From: Eubacteriales bacterium
GTDB taxonomy: Bacteria; Bacillota; Clostridia; Lachnospirales; Lachnospiraceae
DNA length: 51,919 nucleotides
Direction of reading: 5' to 3'
NCBI GenBank assembly: GCA_030524125.1
Contig: JAUNHB010000001.1
Location: 1 to 51,919 of the forward strand
The notes beneath the pieces are model-generated. The model saw only the letters and a list, made by a program, of their open reading frames with translations, had not been told where the DNA came from and did not search any database. The position numbers were made by a program, and so were the translations under genes. Shown piece after piece: positions 17,116 to 25,336 of this stretch; within the stretch, counting starts at the first letter, position 1, and every line of letters begins with the position of its first letter.

Positions 17116-18372
17116 ATGGGACAGACTATCATTGAAAAGATCATCAGCCGGAACACCGGCCTTGCCGTGCATCCCGGCGATATCGTCACCGTCCATGTGG
17201 ACCGCGTCATGATCCACGATATTTTTATTCCGTTTGTAGCGGAGAAATTTGAAGAGATGGGCTTCTCCCGGCTCTGGGATCCGGATAAGGCCGTGCTGAT
17301 CTACGACCATCTGGTTCCCGCCAGCCAGGTGGACGACACGAGACATTTCCACATCGGAAACGCCTTCGCCGAAAAATACGGCATGGAACACGTCCACCGC
17401 AGCGACGGCATCTGCCATCAGCTTATGACCGAGGCGCTCTACGTGCGTCCCGGGGACGTCGTGTTCGGAACGGACAGCCACACCACCACCTACGGCTGCG
17501 TGGGCGCGTTCTCCTCCGGCATCGGCTACACGGAGATGGCCAGCATCCTCGGGACCGGCTCCATGTGGATCCGGGTCCCGCAGACGATCCGGGTGGTCAT
17601 CGAGGGCGAGCTTCCCCAAAACGTGACCTCCAAGGACATCATCCTGACGCTGATCGGGGATCTGAAGGCCGACGGCGCCACCTACCAGGCGCTGGAATTT
17701 TGCGGGGATACGGTGGAGCGCATGAGCGTGGCCAGCCGCATGACCATGTCCAACATGGCCGTGGAGGCCGGTGCGAAATGCGCGCTGTTCACGCCGGATG
17801 AAAAGACCGCGGAATACTGCCAGATCGAGCTGACAGACAAGGAGCGCTCCCTGACGGGCGACCCCGACGCCGTCTACGCGCGCACGATCCGCTACCGCGC
17901 GGAGGACTTTGTGCCGGTCATGGCCTGCCCGTCGCAGGTGGACAAGATCCGCCCGGTCAGCGAGCTTGCAGGAACCCCCATCGATCAGGTGTTCATCGGA
18001 TCCTGCACCAACGGCCGTCTGGAGGATCTCCAGCGCGCCGCCGCCGTTCTGGCAGGCAAAAAAGTCGCCCCGTTCGTGAAGCTGATCGTGACTCCGGCGA
18101 GCCGGAAGATCTACGAGCAGGCGACGGCGGACGGGACGCTGCTTACTCTGGCGGAAGCCGGAGCCATCATCACCCACCCAAGCTGCGGCCTGTGCTGCGG
18201 CCGCACCGGCGGCATCCTAAGCGACGGCGAGCGGGTGGTCGCCACCAACAACCGCAATTTTCTCGGACGAATGGGAACCTCCAAGGTGGAGATCTTCCTC
18301 GCCTCCCCGGCTACTGCCGCCGCCTGTGCGGCCGCCGGGCAGATCGTCGTCCCGGAAGCAGACACCCTGTAA
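17116..18372 (+). CDS. Aconitase-family dehydratase large subunit, copy 2
   Basis: This 418-aa protein has cluster ligands in FIGSCTNGRLEDL and HPSCGLCCGRTGG, plus FGTDSHTTTYGCVGAF. The extra cysteine in CGLCCG and the lack of the usual CLGxxxGVL pattern separate it from copy 1 and from standard LeuC. Family relatives include isopropylmalate, homoaconitate, dimethylmalate and methylcitrate-type dehydratases, so I do not assign the substrate. The gene is followed 12 nt later by a Gfo/Idh/MocA oxidoreductase that may be part of the same pathway. Confidence 0.82.
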   Translation: MGQTIIEKIISRNTGLAVHPGDIVTVHVDRVMIHDIFIPFVAEKFEEMGFSRLWDPDKAVLIYDHLVPASQVDDTRHFHIGNAFAEKYGMEHVHRSDGICHQLMTEALYVRPGDVVFGTDSHTTTYGCVGAFSSGIGYTEMASILGTGSMWIRVPQTIRVVIEGELPQNVTSKDIILTLIGDLKADGATYQALEFCGDTVERMSVASRMTMSNMAVEAGAKCALFTPDEKTAEYCQIELTDKERSLTGDPDAVYARTIRYRAEDFVPVMACPSQVDKIRPVSELAGTPIDQVFIGSCTNGRLEDLQRAAAVLAGKKVAPFVKLIVTPASRKIYEQATADGTLLTLAEAGAIITHPSCGLCCGRTGGILSDGERVVATNNRNFLGRMGTSKVEIFLASPATAAACAAAGQIVVPEADTL

Positions 18373-18384
18373 AGGAGAAAACAT

Positions 18385-19356
18385 TTGAAAATCGGAATCA
18401 TCGGAGCCGGCGGCATCGCCGGCACAATGGCTGCCACAGTCAGCCGCATGGACGACGTCACGCGCTGCGCGGTGGCCTCCAGAGATCTAACGAAAGCCCG
18501 CGCCTTTGCGGAAGCCTACGGCTTTGAAAAAGCGTACGGCTCCTATGAGGAACTCGTATCCGACCCGGAGGTGGACTTCGTCTACATCGCCACGCCCCAC
18601 TCCCACCACTTTGAGCATGCCGCCCTCTGCATCCGCCACAGCAAGCATGTCCTGTGCGAGAAGGCGTTTACCATGAACGCTGCGCAGGCCGAGGAGCTGT
18701 TCCGGCTGGCCGGGGAGCACGGCGTGCTGATCACGGAAGCCATCTGGACCCGCTATATGCCCTCCCGCAGGATCATAAACGAGCTTCTGGAGGAAGGCGT
18801 CATCGGCGAGGTCCGGACGCTGACCGCCAACCTCTCCTACCGCATCTGCCAGAACGAGCGCATCGTGCGTCCGGAGCTGGCCGGAGGAGCCCTTCTGGAC
18901 GTGGGCGTCTATCCGCTGAACTTTGCTCTGATGCATTTCGGAAACGGCTATCAGAGCATCTCCTCCTCCGCCGTCATGACCGACACCGGCGTGGACGGAC
19001 AGAACTGTCTGACGCTCGCATGGCCGGACGGCCGCTTCGCCGTGCTGAACTCCGGCATCTACGGCGAGTCCGACCGCCGCGGCACCTTCTACGGCTCGGA
19101 GGGCTACATGGTCGTGGAGAACATCAACAATCCGGAGGAGATCCTGATCTACGACAACTCCCACCGCCAGATCCGGCGCGTGGAGGTGCCGGAGCAGATC
19201 AGCGGCTACGAGTACGAAGTCCGCGAGCTCATGAACTGCATCCGCCGGGGAGAGAAAGAGTGCCCGTCCATGCCCCACGCGGAGACGCTGCGGGTCATGC
19301 GGATCATGGACGGCCTCCGGAGCGAGTGGGGGATCGTCTACCCGCAGGAACGGTAA
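18385..19356 (+). CDS. Gfo/Idh/MocA family NAD(P)-dependent oxidoreductase
   Basis: This 323-aa protein has an N-terminal Rossmann fold (KIGIIGAGGIAGTMA), a YIATPHSHHFEHA segment and the family motif HVLCEKAFTMN, in which Lys is the catalytic residue. A C-terminal beta-sheet domain follows. Members oxidise or reduce sugars, inositols and related polyols. It starts at TTG with AAAGGAG 7 nt upstream and is the last gene of the plus-strand cluster with the two dehydratase pairs. The nearest terminator lies about 15 nt after its stop. The exact substrate is unknown. Confidence 0.87.
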   Translation: MKIGIIGAGGIAGTMAATVSRMDDVTRCAVASRDLTKARAFAEAYGFEKAYGSYEELVSDPEVDFVYIATPHSHHFEHAALCIRHSKHVLCEKAFTMNAAQAEELFRLAGEHGVLITEAIWTRYMPSRRIINELLEEGVIGEVRTLTANLSYRICQNERIVRPELAGGALLDVGVYPLNFALMHFGNGYQSISSSAVMTDTGVDGQNCLTLAWPDGRFAVLNSGIYGESDRRGTFYGSEGYMVVENINNPEEILIYDNSHRQIRRVEVPEQISGYEYEVRELMNCIRRGEKECPSMPHAETLRVMRIMDGLRSEWGIVYPQER

Positions 19357-19370
19357 CAACACAAATTTTC

Positions 19371-19418
19371 AAAAAAAGATCGTATGCACCGTCCGTCTGA
19401 TGCATACGATCTTTTTTT
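19371..19418 (+). terminator. Bidirectional terminator between convergent genes
   Basis: A perfect 18-bp stem (arms built on GATCGTATGCA) has seven A on one side and seven T on the other, with a 12-nt loop. It serves the oxidoreductase gene and could also act on transcripts from the opposite strand. R1-C starts at once after the T-run. Confidence 0.9.
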
Positions 19419-19419
19419 A

Positions 19420-19548
19420 TGCAATAGAAAATTCCACCGAATTTCCTATTGCACAAAAAGACGCTCCGCGGGATCGCACTGCGGCGGATCGGAAGCATGT
19501 CGCTAAAGCGACCCGCCGCAGGCGGAGAATCCTGCGTCGCAGGATTCT
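19420..19548 (+). repeat. R1-C: multi-hairpin dispersed element
   Basis: A 129-nt element that can fold into three parts. P1 is TGCAATAG...CTATTGCA. A central arm pairs CTCCGC with GCGGAG and CTGCGGCGG with CCGCCGCAG, capped by GTCGC-taaa-GCGAC. P5 pairs AGAATCCTGCG with its complement and is followed by T-rich DNA. Two further copies lie at 28324-28450 and 33379-33514. It sits directly after the terminator of the plus-strand gene. Confidence 0.8.
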
Positions 19549-19556
19549 TTTTTATC

Positions 19557-20498
19557 TTACTTTTTTTTCAGGCGCACCACGTTCCCGTCGACGCTCAGTC
19601 CGCTGACGCTGCGCAGAAAGCCGGAGATACGGCTGTATCCGTAATCCTTCAGGTCGAATCCGCTGTACCGGTTTTTCAGCTCCTCGTTGATCATGGACAG
19701 ATTATCGACCACGCCGCCGTTTTTGCGGATGATGGACAGCACCTCGTGCTCGATCTTTTCCCGGGAGATCTCCTCGCTCTTGCCCACGCGGTAATGATTG
19801 TTCTCCCGGTGAACCTTCAGGATCGGCACCTCCTCGGTCAGAAAGACGCTGAGCTTGGAATAGCCGTAGTTTCGCACGTCAAAATCCGGGAACTTGTCCG
19901 ACAGGCGCTGCCCCACCAGACCCAGATCCAGCTCGCCGCCCCCCGACTCGTTGAGCATGGTCAGGATAGCGTTGCCCACGTTGTCGATGCTGGTCACGCT
20001 GTTGCTCCCGCTGCACGCCGAGCTGGCGGCGCTCTCCTGCGCCTCCGTCTCCTTGTTGGCCTCCCCGATCAGGTCCAGATGCACAAACTTGTTGCAGGCC
20101 CTCGTCAGAGAGACGGGCGTCTTGGACTCTCCCATGCCCAGCACATACTTCTTTTCCTCGCGAAGGCGCATGGCCAGCCTCGTGAAATCGCTGTCGCTGG
20201 TCACGAGACAGAACCCGTCCACCTTGTTCTGATACAGCAGGTCCATGGCGTCGATCACCATGGCCATATCCGTGCTGTTTTTTCCGAAAGTGTAAGAAAA
20301 CTGCTGAATCGGCGTCACAGAATATTCCAGAAGCGTCTTCTCCTTCCAACCGTTCTCCTTCGACCAGTTGCCATATATTCTGCGGCATGACGCGAAGCCG
20401 TATTTCTCCAGCTCGTCAAAGATCACCTGTACATATTTGGCGCTGACGTTTTCCGCGTCAATCAACACTGCAAACTGCAATTTTTCTTCCATTTCCAT
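19557..20498 (-). CDS. NYN-domain ribonuclease-like protein with two OST-HTH (LOTUS) domains
   Basis: The 313-aa protein begins with a NYN/LabA domain of the PIN-like nuclease fold (about residues 8-150). Conserved acidic residues lie in VLIDAEN, NSTDMAMVIDAMD and LVTSDSDF. A Ser/Ala-rich linker is followed by two LOTUS/OST-HTH modules (about 170-240 and 245-312), marked by FPDFDVRNYGYSKLSVFL and YSGFDLKDYGYSRISGFL. LOTUS modules bind RNA, so this is probably a cytosolic RNA-binding or RNA-cleaving factor. It is the last gene of a likely three-gene operon with an EamA exporter and a sigma-like protein, 15 nt after the latter. GGAGAGG precedes the start. Confidence 0.9.
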   Translation of the reverse strand: MEMEEKLQFAVLIDAENVSAKYVQVIFDELEKYGFASCRRIYGNWSKENGWKEKTLLEYSVTPIQQFSYTFGKNSTDMAMVIDAMDLLYQNKVDGFCLVTSDSDFTRLAMRLREEKKYVLGMGESKTPVSLTRACNKFVHLDLIGEANKETEAQESAASSACSGSNSVTSIDNVGNAILTMLNESGGGELDLGLVGQRLSDKFPDFDVRNYGYSKLSVFLTEEVPILKVHRENNHYRVGKSEEISREKIEHEVLSIIRKNGGVVDNLSMINEELKNRYSGFDLKDYGYSRISGFLRSVSGLSVDGNVVRLKKK

Positions 20499-20513
20499 AA
20501 TTCCTCTCCAAAT

Positions 20514-21272
20514 TTAAGTGTGACTGTCCGCCGTCTCGATCAGCTCTCCCGCGATCCGCAGAAGATCCTCGATCTCCTCCAGCGACATATCAAGGTAAAG
20601 GGACAGCTCCTCGGGCGAGACCTGACGGCCCAGCTCCTCCGTCAGCCCGGTGACGGACTCCGCCAGCCTGTTGAGCTTCTCCGTGATCTCCTCGCCCGTG
20701 CTCTTCTCCCCTTCGTGAAGGTCCAGCGCCTCCCGGATGGCCCGGCGGATCTCCCGCTCCAGATGCGCCTCCCCGGTCAGCCCTTCCTCCATGAGGCCCA
20801 GCGTGTCCAGACCGATCAGAAGGCCGAGACTGCCCTCCTGCACCAAATCCTGCAAAAGCAGCCCCCGGTGCGCGTAAGTCTGTGCGATCTCCAGCACCCT
20901 GTCCATATAGTGTTCTGTCAGAAGCCGTCTGGCTTCCTTCTCTCCGCCCGCAGCCCGGTCAAAAAGCGCCTCCAGCGCCTCCGTCGGCTGCCGGCATATC
21001 TGTCTGCTGTCTTTTTTGTACTGTTTTAAAAACTCCTGCTCCTCCTCCGTGTAGGGCGTCTCCTCCTGTCCGGGAAGCTTCACTTCCTCCACGCCCTCCA
21101 CGCGGATGTGCTTTGACGCCAGATAGGCGTAGATCAGTCCAAGCTGCTCTTCGTCAAGCTCCATGTCCGTCAGAAACCCCGCCACGTCCTCCCGGGTCAG
21201 CGTTCCGTCCTTCTTCTCCGCACAGGCGGCCAGCGCCGCCAGCGCCGTCCGGAATCTGGTCTGCTCATCCAT
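20514..21272 (-). CDS. Sigma-70-like protein lacking region 4
   Basis: In this 252-aa protein the N-terminal 75 residues resemble the acidic region 1.1 of housekeeping sigma factors (TREDVAGFLTDMELDEEQLGLIYAYLASKHIRV). Residues from about 115 carry region 2.1-2.2 (RRLLTEHYMDRVLEIAQTYAHRGLLLQDLVQEGSLGLLIGL). The part that should melt and read the -10 box is degenerate. A region-3-like helix set (RQVSPEELSLYLDMSLEEI) ends the protein, and no region 4 follows. It may bind core polymerase without normal promoter recognition, or be a decayed sigma factor. AGGAGGG lies about 11 nt before the start, 15 nt after the EamA stop. Confidence 0.7.
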   Translation of the reverse strand: MDEQTRFRTALAALAACAEKKDGTLTREDVAGFLTDMELDEEQLGLIYAYLASKHIRVEGVEEVKLPGQEETPYTEEEQEFLKQYKKDSRQICRQPTEALEALFDRAAGGEKEARRLLTEHYMDRVLEIAQTYAHRGLLLQDLVQEGSLGLLIGLDTLGLMEEGLTGEAHLEREIRRAIREALDLHEGEKSTGEEITEKLNRLAESVTGLTEELGRQVSPEELSLYLDMSLEEIEDLLRIAGELIETADSHT

Positions 21273-21287
21273 CGGTCTTACACCCTC

Positions 21288-22229
21288 CTAATTCTGAACG
21301 CCGGCCGCTGCCGTCCGACTCTTTTGTTCCCTTTTCTGATTCAGCGAGATGATAAACACGGTGGACAGCACGAACACAAAGCCCACAAGATCCACCGCCT
21401 GAAACTGCACCTTCAGCCACACGACAGAGCTGACCGTGGCCGCCACCGGCTCGATGCAGGCCAGCATGCTGGCGTTGGACGCGCCCACCGTCTGCACGCC
21501 GGTCAGGTAGAGGTAAAACGCCGTGATCGTCCCCAGCAGGATGATCACCGCCATCGCCGCTACCGTCTGGACGTCCACCGTCGCCCGCACCGTCCACGGC
21601 CTCCGAAGGACCATGAGCACGAGGCCGCCCAGAAGCATGCCCCACCCCAGCGTCAGAAGCGTGGAATACTTTTTCATCAGATACGCGGGCTGCAGCGTGT
21701 AGACTACCAACGCCACCGCCGAGACCATTCCCCACAGGAGCGCCCTGACCGGTATGGCCAGTTCGGACACATTTCCGTGGGTGGCCAGAATAAAGGTCCC
21801 GAGCATGGAGCAGAACAATCCCGCCAGCTCGTACAACTTCGGCTTCCTCCTGCTGCGGGCGCACAGATAGACCAGTATCATGGCCGGGCCGGTATACTGG
21901 AGCACCGTCGCCGTCCCCGCATTGGAGTACTGGATCGTCGTAAAATAAGAATACTGGCAGAGCATCATGCCCACGAGCGCAAAGATCAGGATGTCCCTTC
22001 TTCCTCTCGGCTCCCGCCAGAGCTCCAGTACCCCGGAGCCGCTCTTCACCGTCAATGCCAGAAGGATGATCGCTCCGGCCCCGGTCAGACGCAACGGGAC
22101 CAGCCAGTCTGAAGTCACATTTTTATACTGAAACAAAAACTGCCCGCAGCTCCCGCACAATCCCCAGAGCGTCCCGCCCAGCAGCGTAAACGCAATTCCC
22201 AAAGCCTGTCCGTCTTTTCTGTCTTTCAT
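21288..22229 (-). CDS. EamA/DMT-family transporter
   Basis: This 313-aa protein has ten hydrophobic helices arranged as two EamA repeats, typical of drug/metabolite exporters. Conserved spots include GGTLWGLCGSCGQFLF in helix 1 and the helix-end stretches NAGTATVLQYTGPAMILVY and NASMLACIEPVAATV. The substrate cannot be inferred. It is the first gene of the EamA/sigma-like/NYN group. I chose the second in-frame ATG because AGGAGG lies 9 nt upstream; the first ATG directly abuts that sequence. Confidence 0.88.
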   Translation of the reverse strand: MKDRKDGQALGIAFTLLGGTLWGLCGSCGQFLFQYKNVTSDWLVPLRLTGAGAIILLALTVKSGSGVLELWREPRGRRDILIFALVGMMLCQYSYFTTIQYSNAGTATVLQYTGPAMILVYLCARSRRKPKLYELAGLFCSMLGTFILATHGNVSELAIPVRALLWGMVSAVALVVYTLQPAYLMKKYSTLLTLGWGMLLGGLVLMVLRRPWTVRATVDVQTVAAMAVIILLGTITAFYLYLTGVQTVGASNASMLACIEPVAATVSSVVWLKVQFQAVDLVGFVFVLSTVFIISLNQKREQKSRTAAAGVQN

Positions 22230-22408
22230 CCAAATCATCCTCCTGCCCGTACGCCGGTCTTTTTACCGATGTTACCATCATACTCCATCCGCGCAAAAAA
22301 ATCCAGCAAATCCTGTCGGGCCGGGGCCGGGCTTTCCGGCGGCCAGTAGCAAACGCCCCCGCGCCTCATATACTGTCATAAAAGGAATTTGAGAAATCAG
22401 GGGAATCT

Positions 22409-23128
22409 ATGGCGACAAAAATAGTAGTGGACGCCGGGCACAACGGGCTTGGCGACCCCGGCGCGGTCTACAACGGAAGAAGGGAGAGCGACGACGCCCT
22501 CCGGCTGGCTCTCGCCGTGGGAGAGATCCTGTCCCGCGGCGGATACGACGTGGATTACACGAGAACCGGAAACATCAGCCAGTCGGTCGCGCAGAAGGCC
22601 CAGCTCGCCAACGAAGCCGGGGCGGATCTCTTCGTCTCGATCCACCGGAACATGGGAACCTATCCCGGACAGTACCACGGCGTCCAGACCCTTCTCTACG
22701 ACCTGAACGGACTGAAGCTCACCATGGCGGAAAACATCAACAAAAATCTGGAGGGGCTGGGCTTCCGCAACATCAACGTGGACGCAAGGCCCAATCTGGC
22801 CGTGCTGCGCAGAACGAAAATGCCCGCTCTTCTGGTGGAGGCCGGATTTCTGGACAGCGAAAAGGACAACCGGCTCTTCGACGACCGCTTCGACGAGATC
22901 GCTCAGGCCATCGCCGACGGGATCATGGATACGCTGACCGACGCGCAGGCGCATGCGGACGGCGCAGGCCCCGCCGCCCCCGCTCCGTCCCCCGGCGCTC
23001 CCTCCTCTCCCGCAGAACGGCCCCTCTACCGGGTGCAGGTAGGCGCGTTCTACAACCTCCAGAACGCCGTCGATCTGGAGCAGGAGCTGAAACGCATGGG
23101 CTACAACACGTGGATCGTGACGGTGTAG
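22409..23128 (+). CDS. N-acetylmuramoyl-L-alanine amidase with SPOR domain, no signal peptide
   Basis: This 239-aa protein has a full Amidase_3 domain (residues 3-178) with all four metal/catalytic residues: His11 (VDAGHNG), Glu26, His79 (SIHRN) and Glu144 (VEAGF). A Pro/Ala-rich linker leads to a C-terminal SPOR module (about 205-239, YRVQVGAFYN), which binds glycan strands stripped of stem peptides. It cleaves the amide bond between MurNAc and the peptide. There is no signal peptide, as in phage endolysins and in some amidases released on mother-cell lysis. The gene stands alone, convergent with rarA and only 18 bp away. Confidence 0.9.
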   Translation: MATKIVVDAGHNGLGDPGAVYNGRRESDDALRLALAVGEILSRGGYDVDYTRTGNISQSVAQKAQLANEAGADLFVSIHRNMGTYPGQYHGVQTLLYDLNGLKLTMAENINKNLEGLGFRNINVDARPNLAVLRRTKMPALLVEAGFLDSEKDNRLFDDRFDEIAQAIADGIMDTLTDAQAHADGAGPAAPAPSPGAPSSPAERPLYRVQVGAFYNLQNAVDLEQELKRMGYNTWIVTV

Positions 23129-23146
23129 CGCGGATATTTCCGCAGA

Positions 23147-24466
23147 CTACTCCCTTTCCCTCAGCCTCCGCAGCCGCTCTGCGATCACCTTCTCATAGCC
23201 GATGTCTGTGGGATGGTAGAACGTCCTTCCCACCAGCTCGTCCGGCAGATACTGCTGCTTCACGTAGTGCTCCGGATAATCGTGGGCGTACAGATAGCCG
23301 TCCCCGTGCCCCAGCTTTCCGGCGCCGCTGTAATGCCGGTCCTGAAGGTGGGACGGGACGGAGGCCGTCGTCGTCCGGACCGCCTCCATGGCCTCGTACA
23401 CCGCGTTGCAGGCCGCGTTGCTCTTGGGCGCTCCCGCCACATAGGACACGGCCTGCGACAGGATGATCTGGGCCTCCGGCATCCCCACGCGCTCCACGGC
23501 CTGCGCCGCGGCCACGGCCACCTGAAGCGCCTGCGGATCCGCGTTTCCCACATCCTCCGAGGCGCAGATCATGATCCGCCGGGCGATAAACTTAATGTCC
23601 TCCCCCGCGTAGAGCATTCTCGCCAGGTAGTAGACGGCCGCGTCCGGGTCGGAGCCCCTCATACTCTTGATGAACGCGGAGATCGTGTCGTAGTGGTTGT
23701 CGCCGCCCTTGTCGTAGCGGACGACTTTCTTCTGGATGCACTCCGACGCCACGGCCAGCGTGATATGGATCTTTCCGTCCCCGCTTTTTTTCGTGGTGAG
23801 GACGCCAAGCTCCAGCGCGTTCAGCGCGTTCCTCGCGTCTCCTCCCGCGATGTCCGCAAGGAAATCCAGAGCGTCCTCGTCCGCCTCCGCCCCGTAAGCG
23901 CCCATGCCCTTCTCCACGTCGGTCAGCGCCCGCACGAGAAGCTTTCTGATGTCGGCAGGCTCCAGCGCCTTCAGTTCAAAGATGATCGAGCGGGAGATAA
24001 GCGCTCCGTTCACCTCAAAATAAGGATTTTCCGTGGTGGCTCCGATGAGGATCAGCGTGCCGTCCTCCACAAAGGGCAGGAGATAATCCTGCTGACCCTT
24101 GTTGAACCGGTGGATCTCGTCCACAAAGAGAATCGTCCGCTTTCCGTACATGCCAAGGTCGTCCTTCGCCTGACGGACCACCTCCTCCATATCCTTTTTT
24201 CCCGCCACCGTGGCGTTGATCTGGGTAAACCCGGCGCTGGTCGTGTGGGCGATCACCTTTGCGATGGTCGTCTTGCCGGTTCCGGGCGGGCCGTAAAAAA
24301 TGACGGAACGCAACTTATCCGCCTTGATAGCCCGGTAAAGCAGCGTGTCCTTTCCTATGATATGCTGCTGTCCCACGATCTCCTCCAGCCGCTCCGGTCT
24401 CATGCGGGAGGCCAGCGGCGCTTCGGACTTCATCGTGTTCGTTCTCATATAGTCAAACAGATCCAT
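23147..24466 (-). CDS. rarA: Replication-associated recombination protein A (MgsA/RarA AAA+ ATPase)
   Basis: This 439-aa clamp-loader-like ATPase has Walker A GPPGTGKTT, Walker B LFVDEIHRF and the sensor GATTENPYFEVN. The C-terminal tetramerisation region contains GAPKSNAACNAV and LPDELVGRTFYHP, typical of the family. RarA acts at stalled replication forks and binds single-stranded DNA-binding protein. The start is the ATG with AAAGGAGGG about 8 nt upstream; a frame nine codons longer has no ribosome binding site. Its promoter region is interrupted or bordered by element R2c. Confidence 0.95.
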   Translation of the reverse strand: MDLFDYMRTNTMKSEAPLASRMRPERLEEIVGQQHIIGKDTLLYRAIKADKLRSVIFYGPPGTGKTTIAKVIAHTTSAGFTQINATVAGKKDMEEVVRQAKDDLGMYGKRTILFVDEIHRFNKGQQDYLLPFVEDGTLILIGATTENPYFEVNGALISRSIIFELKALEPADIRKLLVRALTDVEKGMGAYGAEADEDALDFLADIAGGDARNALNALELGVLTTKKSGDGKIHITLAVASECIQKKVVRYDKGGDNHYDTISAFIKSMRGSDPDAAVYYLARMLYAGEDIKFIARRIMICASEDVGNADPQALQVAVAAAQAVERVGMPEAQIILSQAVSYVAGAPKSNAACNAVYEAMEAVRTTTASVPSHLQDRHYSGAGKLGHGDGYLYAHDYPEHYVKQQYLPDELVGRTFYHPTDIGYEKVIAERLRRLRERE

Positions 24467-24527
24467 GGGGGTTCCCTCCTTTTGGCTTTTCATTTCTGCA
24501 GACGGTATGTTATGATATAGAAAAAAC

Positions 24528-24606
24528 GTAACAGTTCAGCCATGCATCTCGAAAGCCCGCTGCTTCGCAGCTCTACTCCATATTTCCCGCATGGCTGAAC
24601 AGTTAC
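24528..24606. mobile_element. R2c: short MITE-like element
   Basis: A 79-bp element whose ends, GTAACAGTTCAGCCATGC and its complement, match over 17 of 18 bases. It is flanked by GAAAAAAC on the left and GAAAAAGC on the right, a 7-of-8 match to an 8-bp target duplication. The short interior does not match R2a/R2b. It lies in the divergent control region between rarA and the HAD gene. Confidence 0.75.
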
Positions 24607-24634
24607 GAAAAAGCAACGAAAGGAGCAGTCTGCT

Positions 24635-25297
24635 ATGCGCTATGAAGCAGTCATTTTTGATATGGACGGCGTCATCTTCGACTCCGAACGGCTGGTGACG
24701 GAAGCCTGGAAGGAGGTGGCCTCCCGCCGCGGCATCCCGGACATCGAAGAGGTATGCATCCAATGTCTGGGCATCAACGCGGCCCTGACCCGGGAAACCT
24801 TCCTCCGGCGCTACGGAACGGCGTTTCCATACGAAGAATGTCAGAAGGAGGTGTCCGATCTCTTTCACTCCCGCTACGACGGCGGCCGTCTTCCCACCAA
24901 GCCGGGAGTGCGCCGTCTCCTCACCTATCTGTCCGAAAACGGATGGCTCGTGGGGCTGGCCTCCTCCACCCGGCGCGCGGTCGTCACTCAGGAGATCACG
25001 GACGCTGGGCTCCTTCCCTTTTTCGGCACGCTGACCTGCGGCGACATGGTCTCCCGCAGCAAGCCGGAGCCGGATATTTTCCTGAAAGCCTGTGAAAATC
25101 TCGGAGTCGAGCCGGAAAGAGCCTTCGCCGTGGAGGATTCCTTCAACGGCGTCCGAGCGGCGAGCAGGGCGGGAATGACGCCGATCATGGTGCCCGACAT
25201 GGCCGCCCCGGATGAAGAGATGCGCCGACTGGCCCATGTGATCCTTCCAACCCTCGTGGACGTCAGAGACTGGCTTCAGAGGCTTCCGTCAGATTAA
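24635..25297 (+). CDS. HAD-superfamily phosphatase/phosphoglucomutase-like hydrolase
   Basis: This 220-aa protein has the HAD motif I FDMDGVIFD (both Asp present), a helical cap, LASSTRR (motif II), SKPEPDIFLKA (motif III Lys) and FAVEDSFNGVRAA (motif IV). This layout belongs to the beta-phosphoglucomutase/phosphoglycolate phosphatase group. The C-terminal tail is typical in length. Substrate assignment is not possible from sequence. A clear AAAGGAGC lies upstream of the start. It stands alone between R2c and the ferredoxin gene. Confidence 0.88.
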   Translation: MRYEAVIFDMDGVIFDSERLVTEAWKEVASRRGIPDIEEVCIQCLGINAALTRETFLRRYGTAFPYEECQKEVSDLFHSRYDGGRLPTKPGVRRLLTYLSENGWLVGLASSTRRAVVTQEITDAGLLPFFGTLTCGDMVSRSKPEPDIFLKACENLGVEPERAFAVEDSFNGVRAASRAGMTPIMVPDMAAPDEEMRRLAHVILPTLVDVRDWLQRLPSD

Positions 25298-25320
25298 GCA
25301 GTCAAAATTTTCGCTTCTTT

Positions 25321-25336
25321 TGTTGTTATGACAACA
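25321..25336 (+). promoter_or_regulatory. Crp/Fnr-type operator upstream of the ferredoxin gene
   Basis: A perfect 16-bp palindrome TGTTGT-TATG-ACAACA. A good -10 box, TATACT, lies at 25358-25363, while the -35 region is poor. With a start site about 7 nt after the -10 box, the palindrome would be centred near -41.5, the standard place for a Crp/Fnr-family activator. The regulator is not in the window. Confidence 0.6.

Noticed and set aside
14847-18372. Annotation of the dehydratase genes as homoaconitase
   Set aside because: The substrate loops read YLLF and YLAL rather than YLRT, and no lysine or homocitrate genes are near.
24527-24607. R2c read as a simple terminator hairpin
   Set aside because: It lies upstream of both flanking genes rather than downstream, has no T-tract after a GC stem, and its ends match the R2 ends elsewhere with a near 8-bp duplication.
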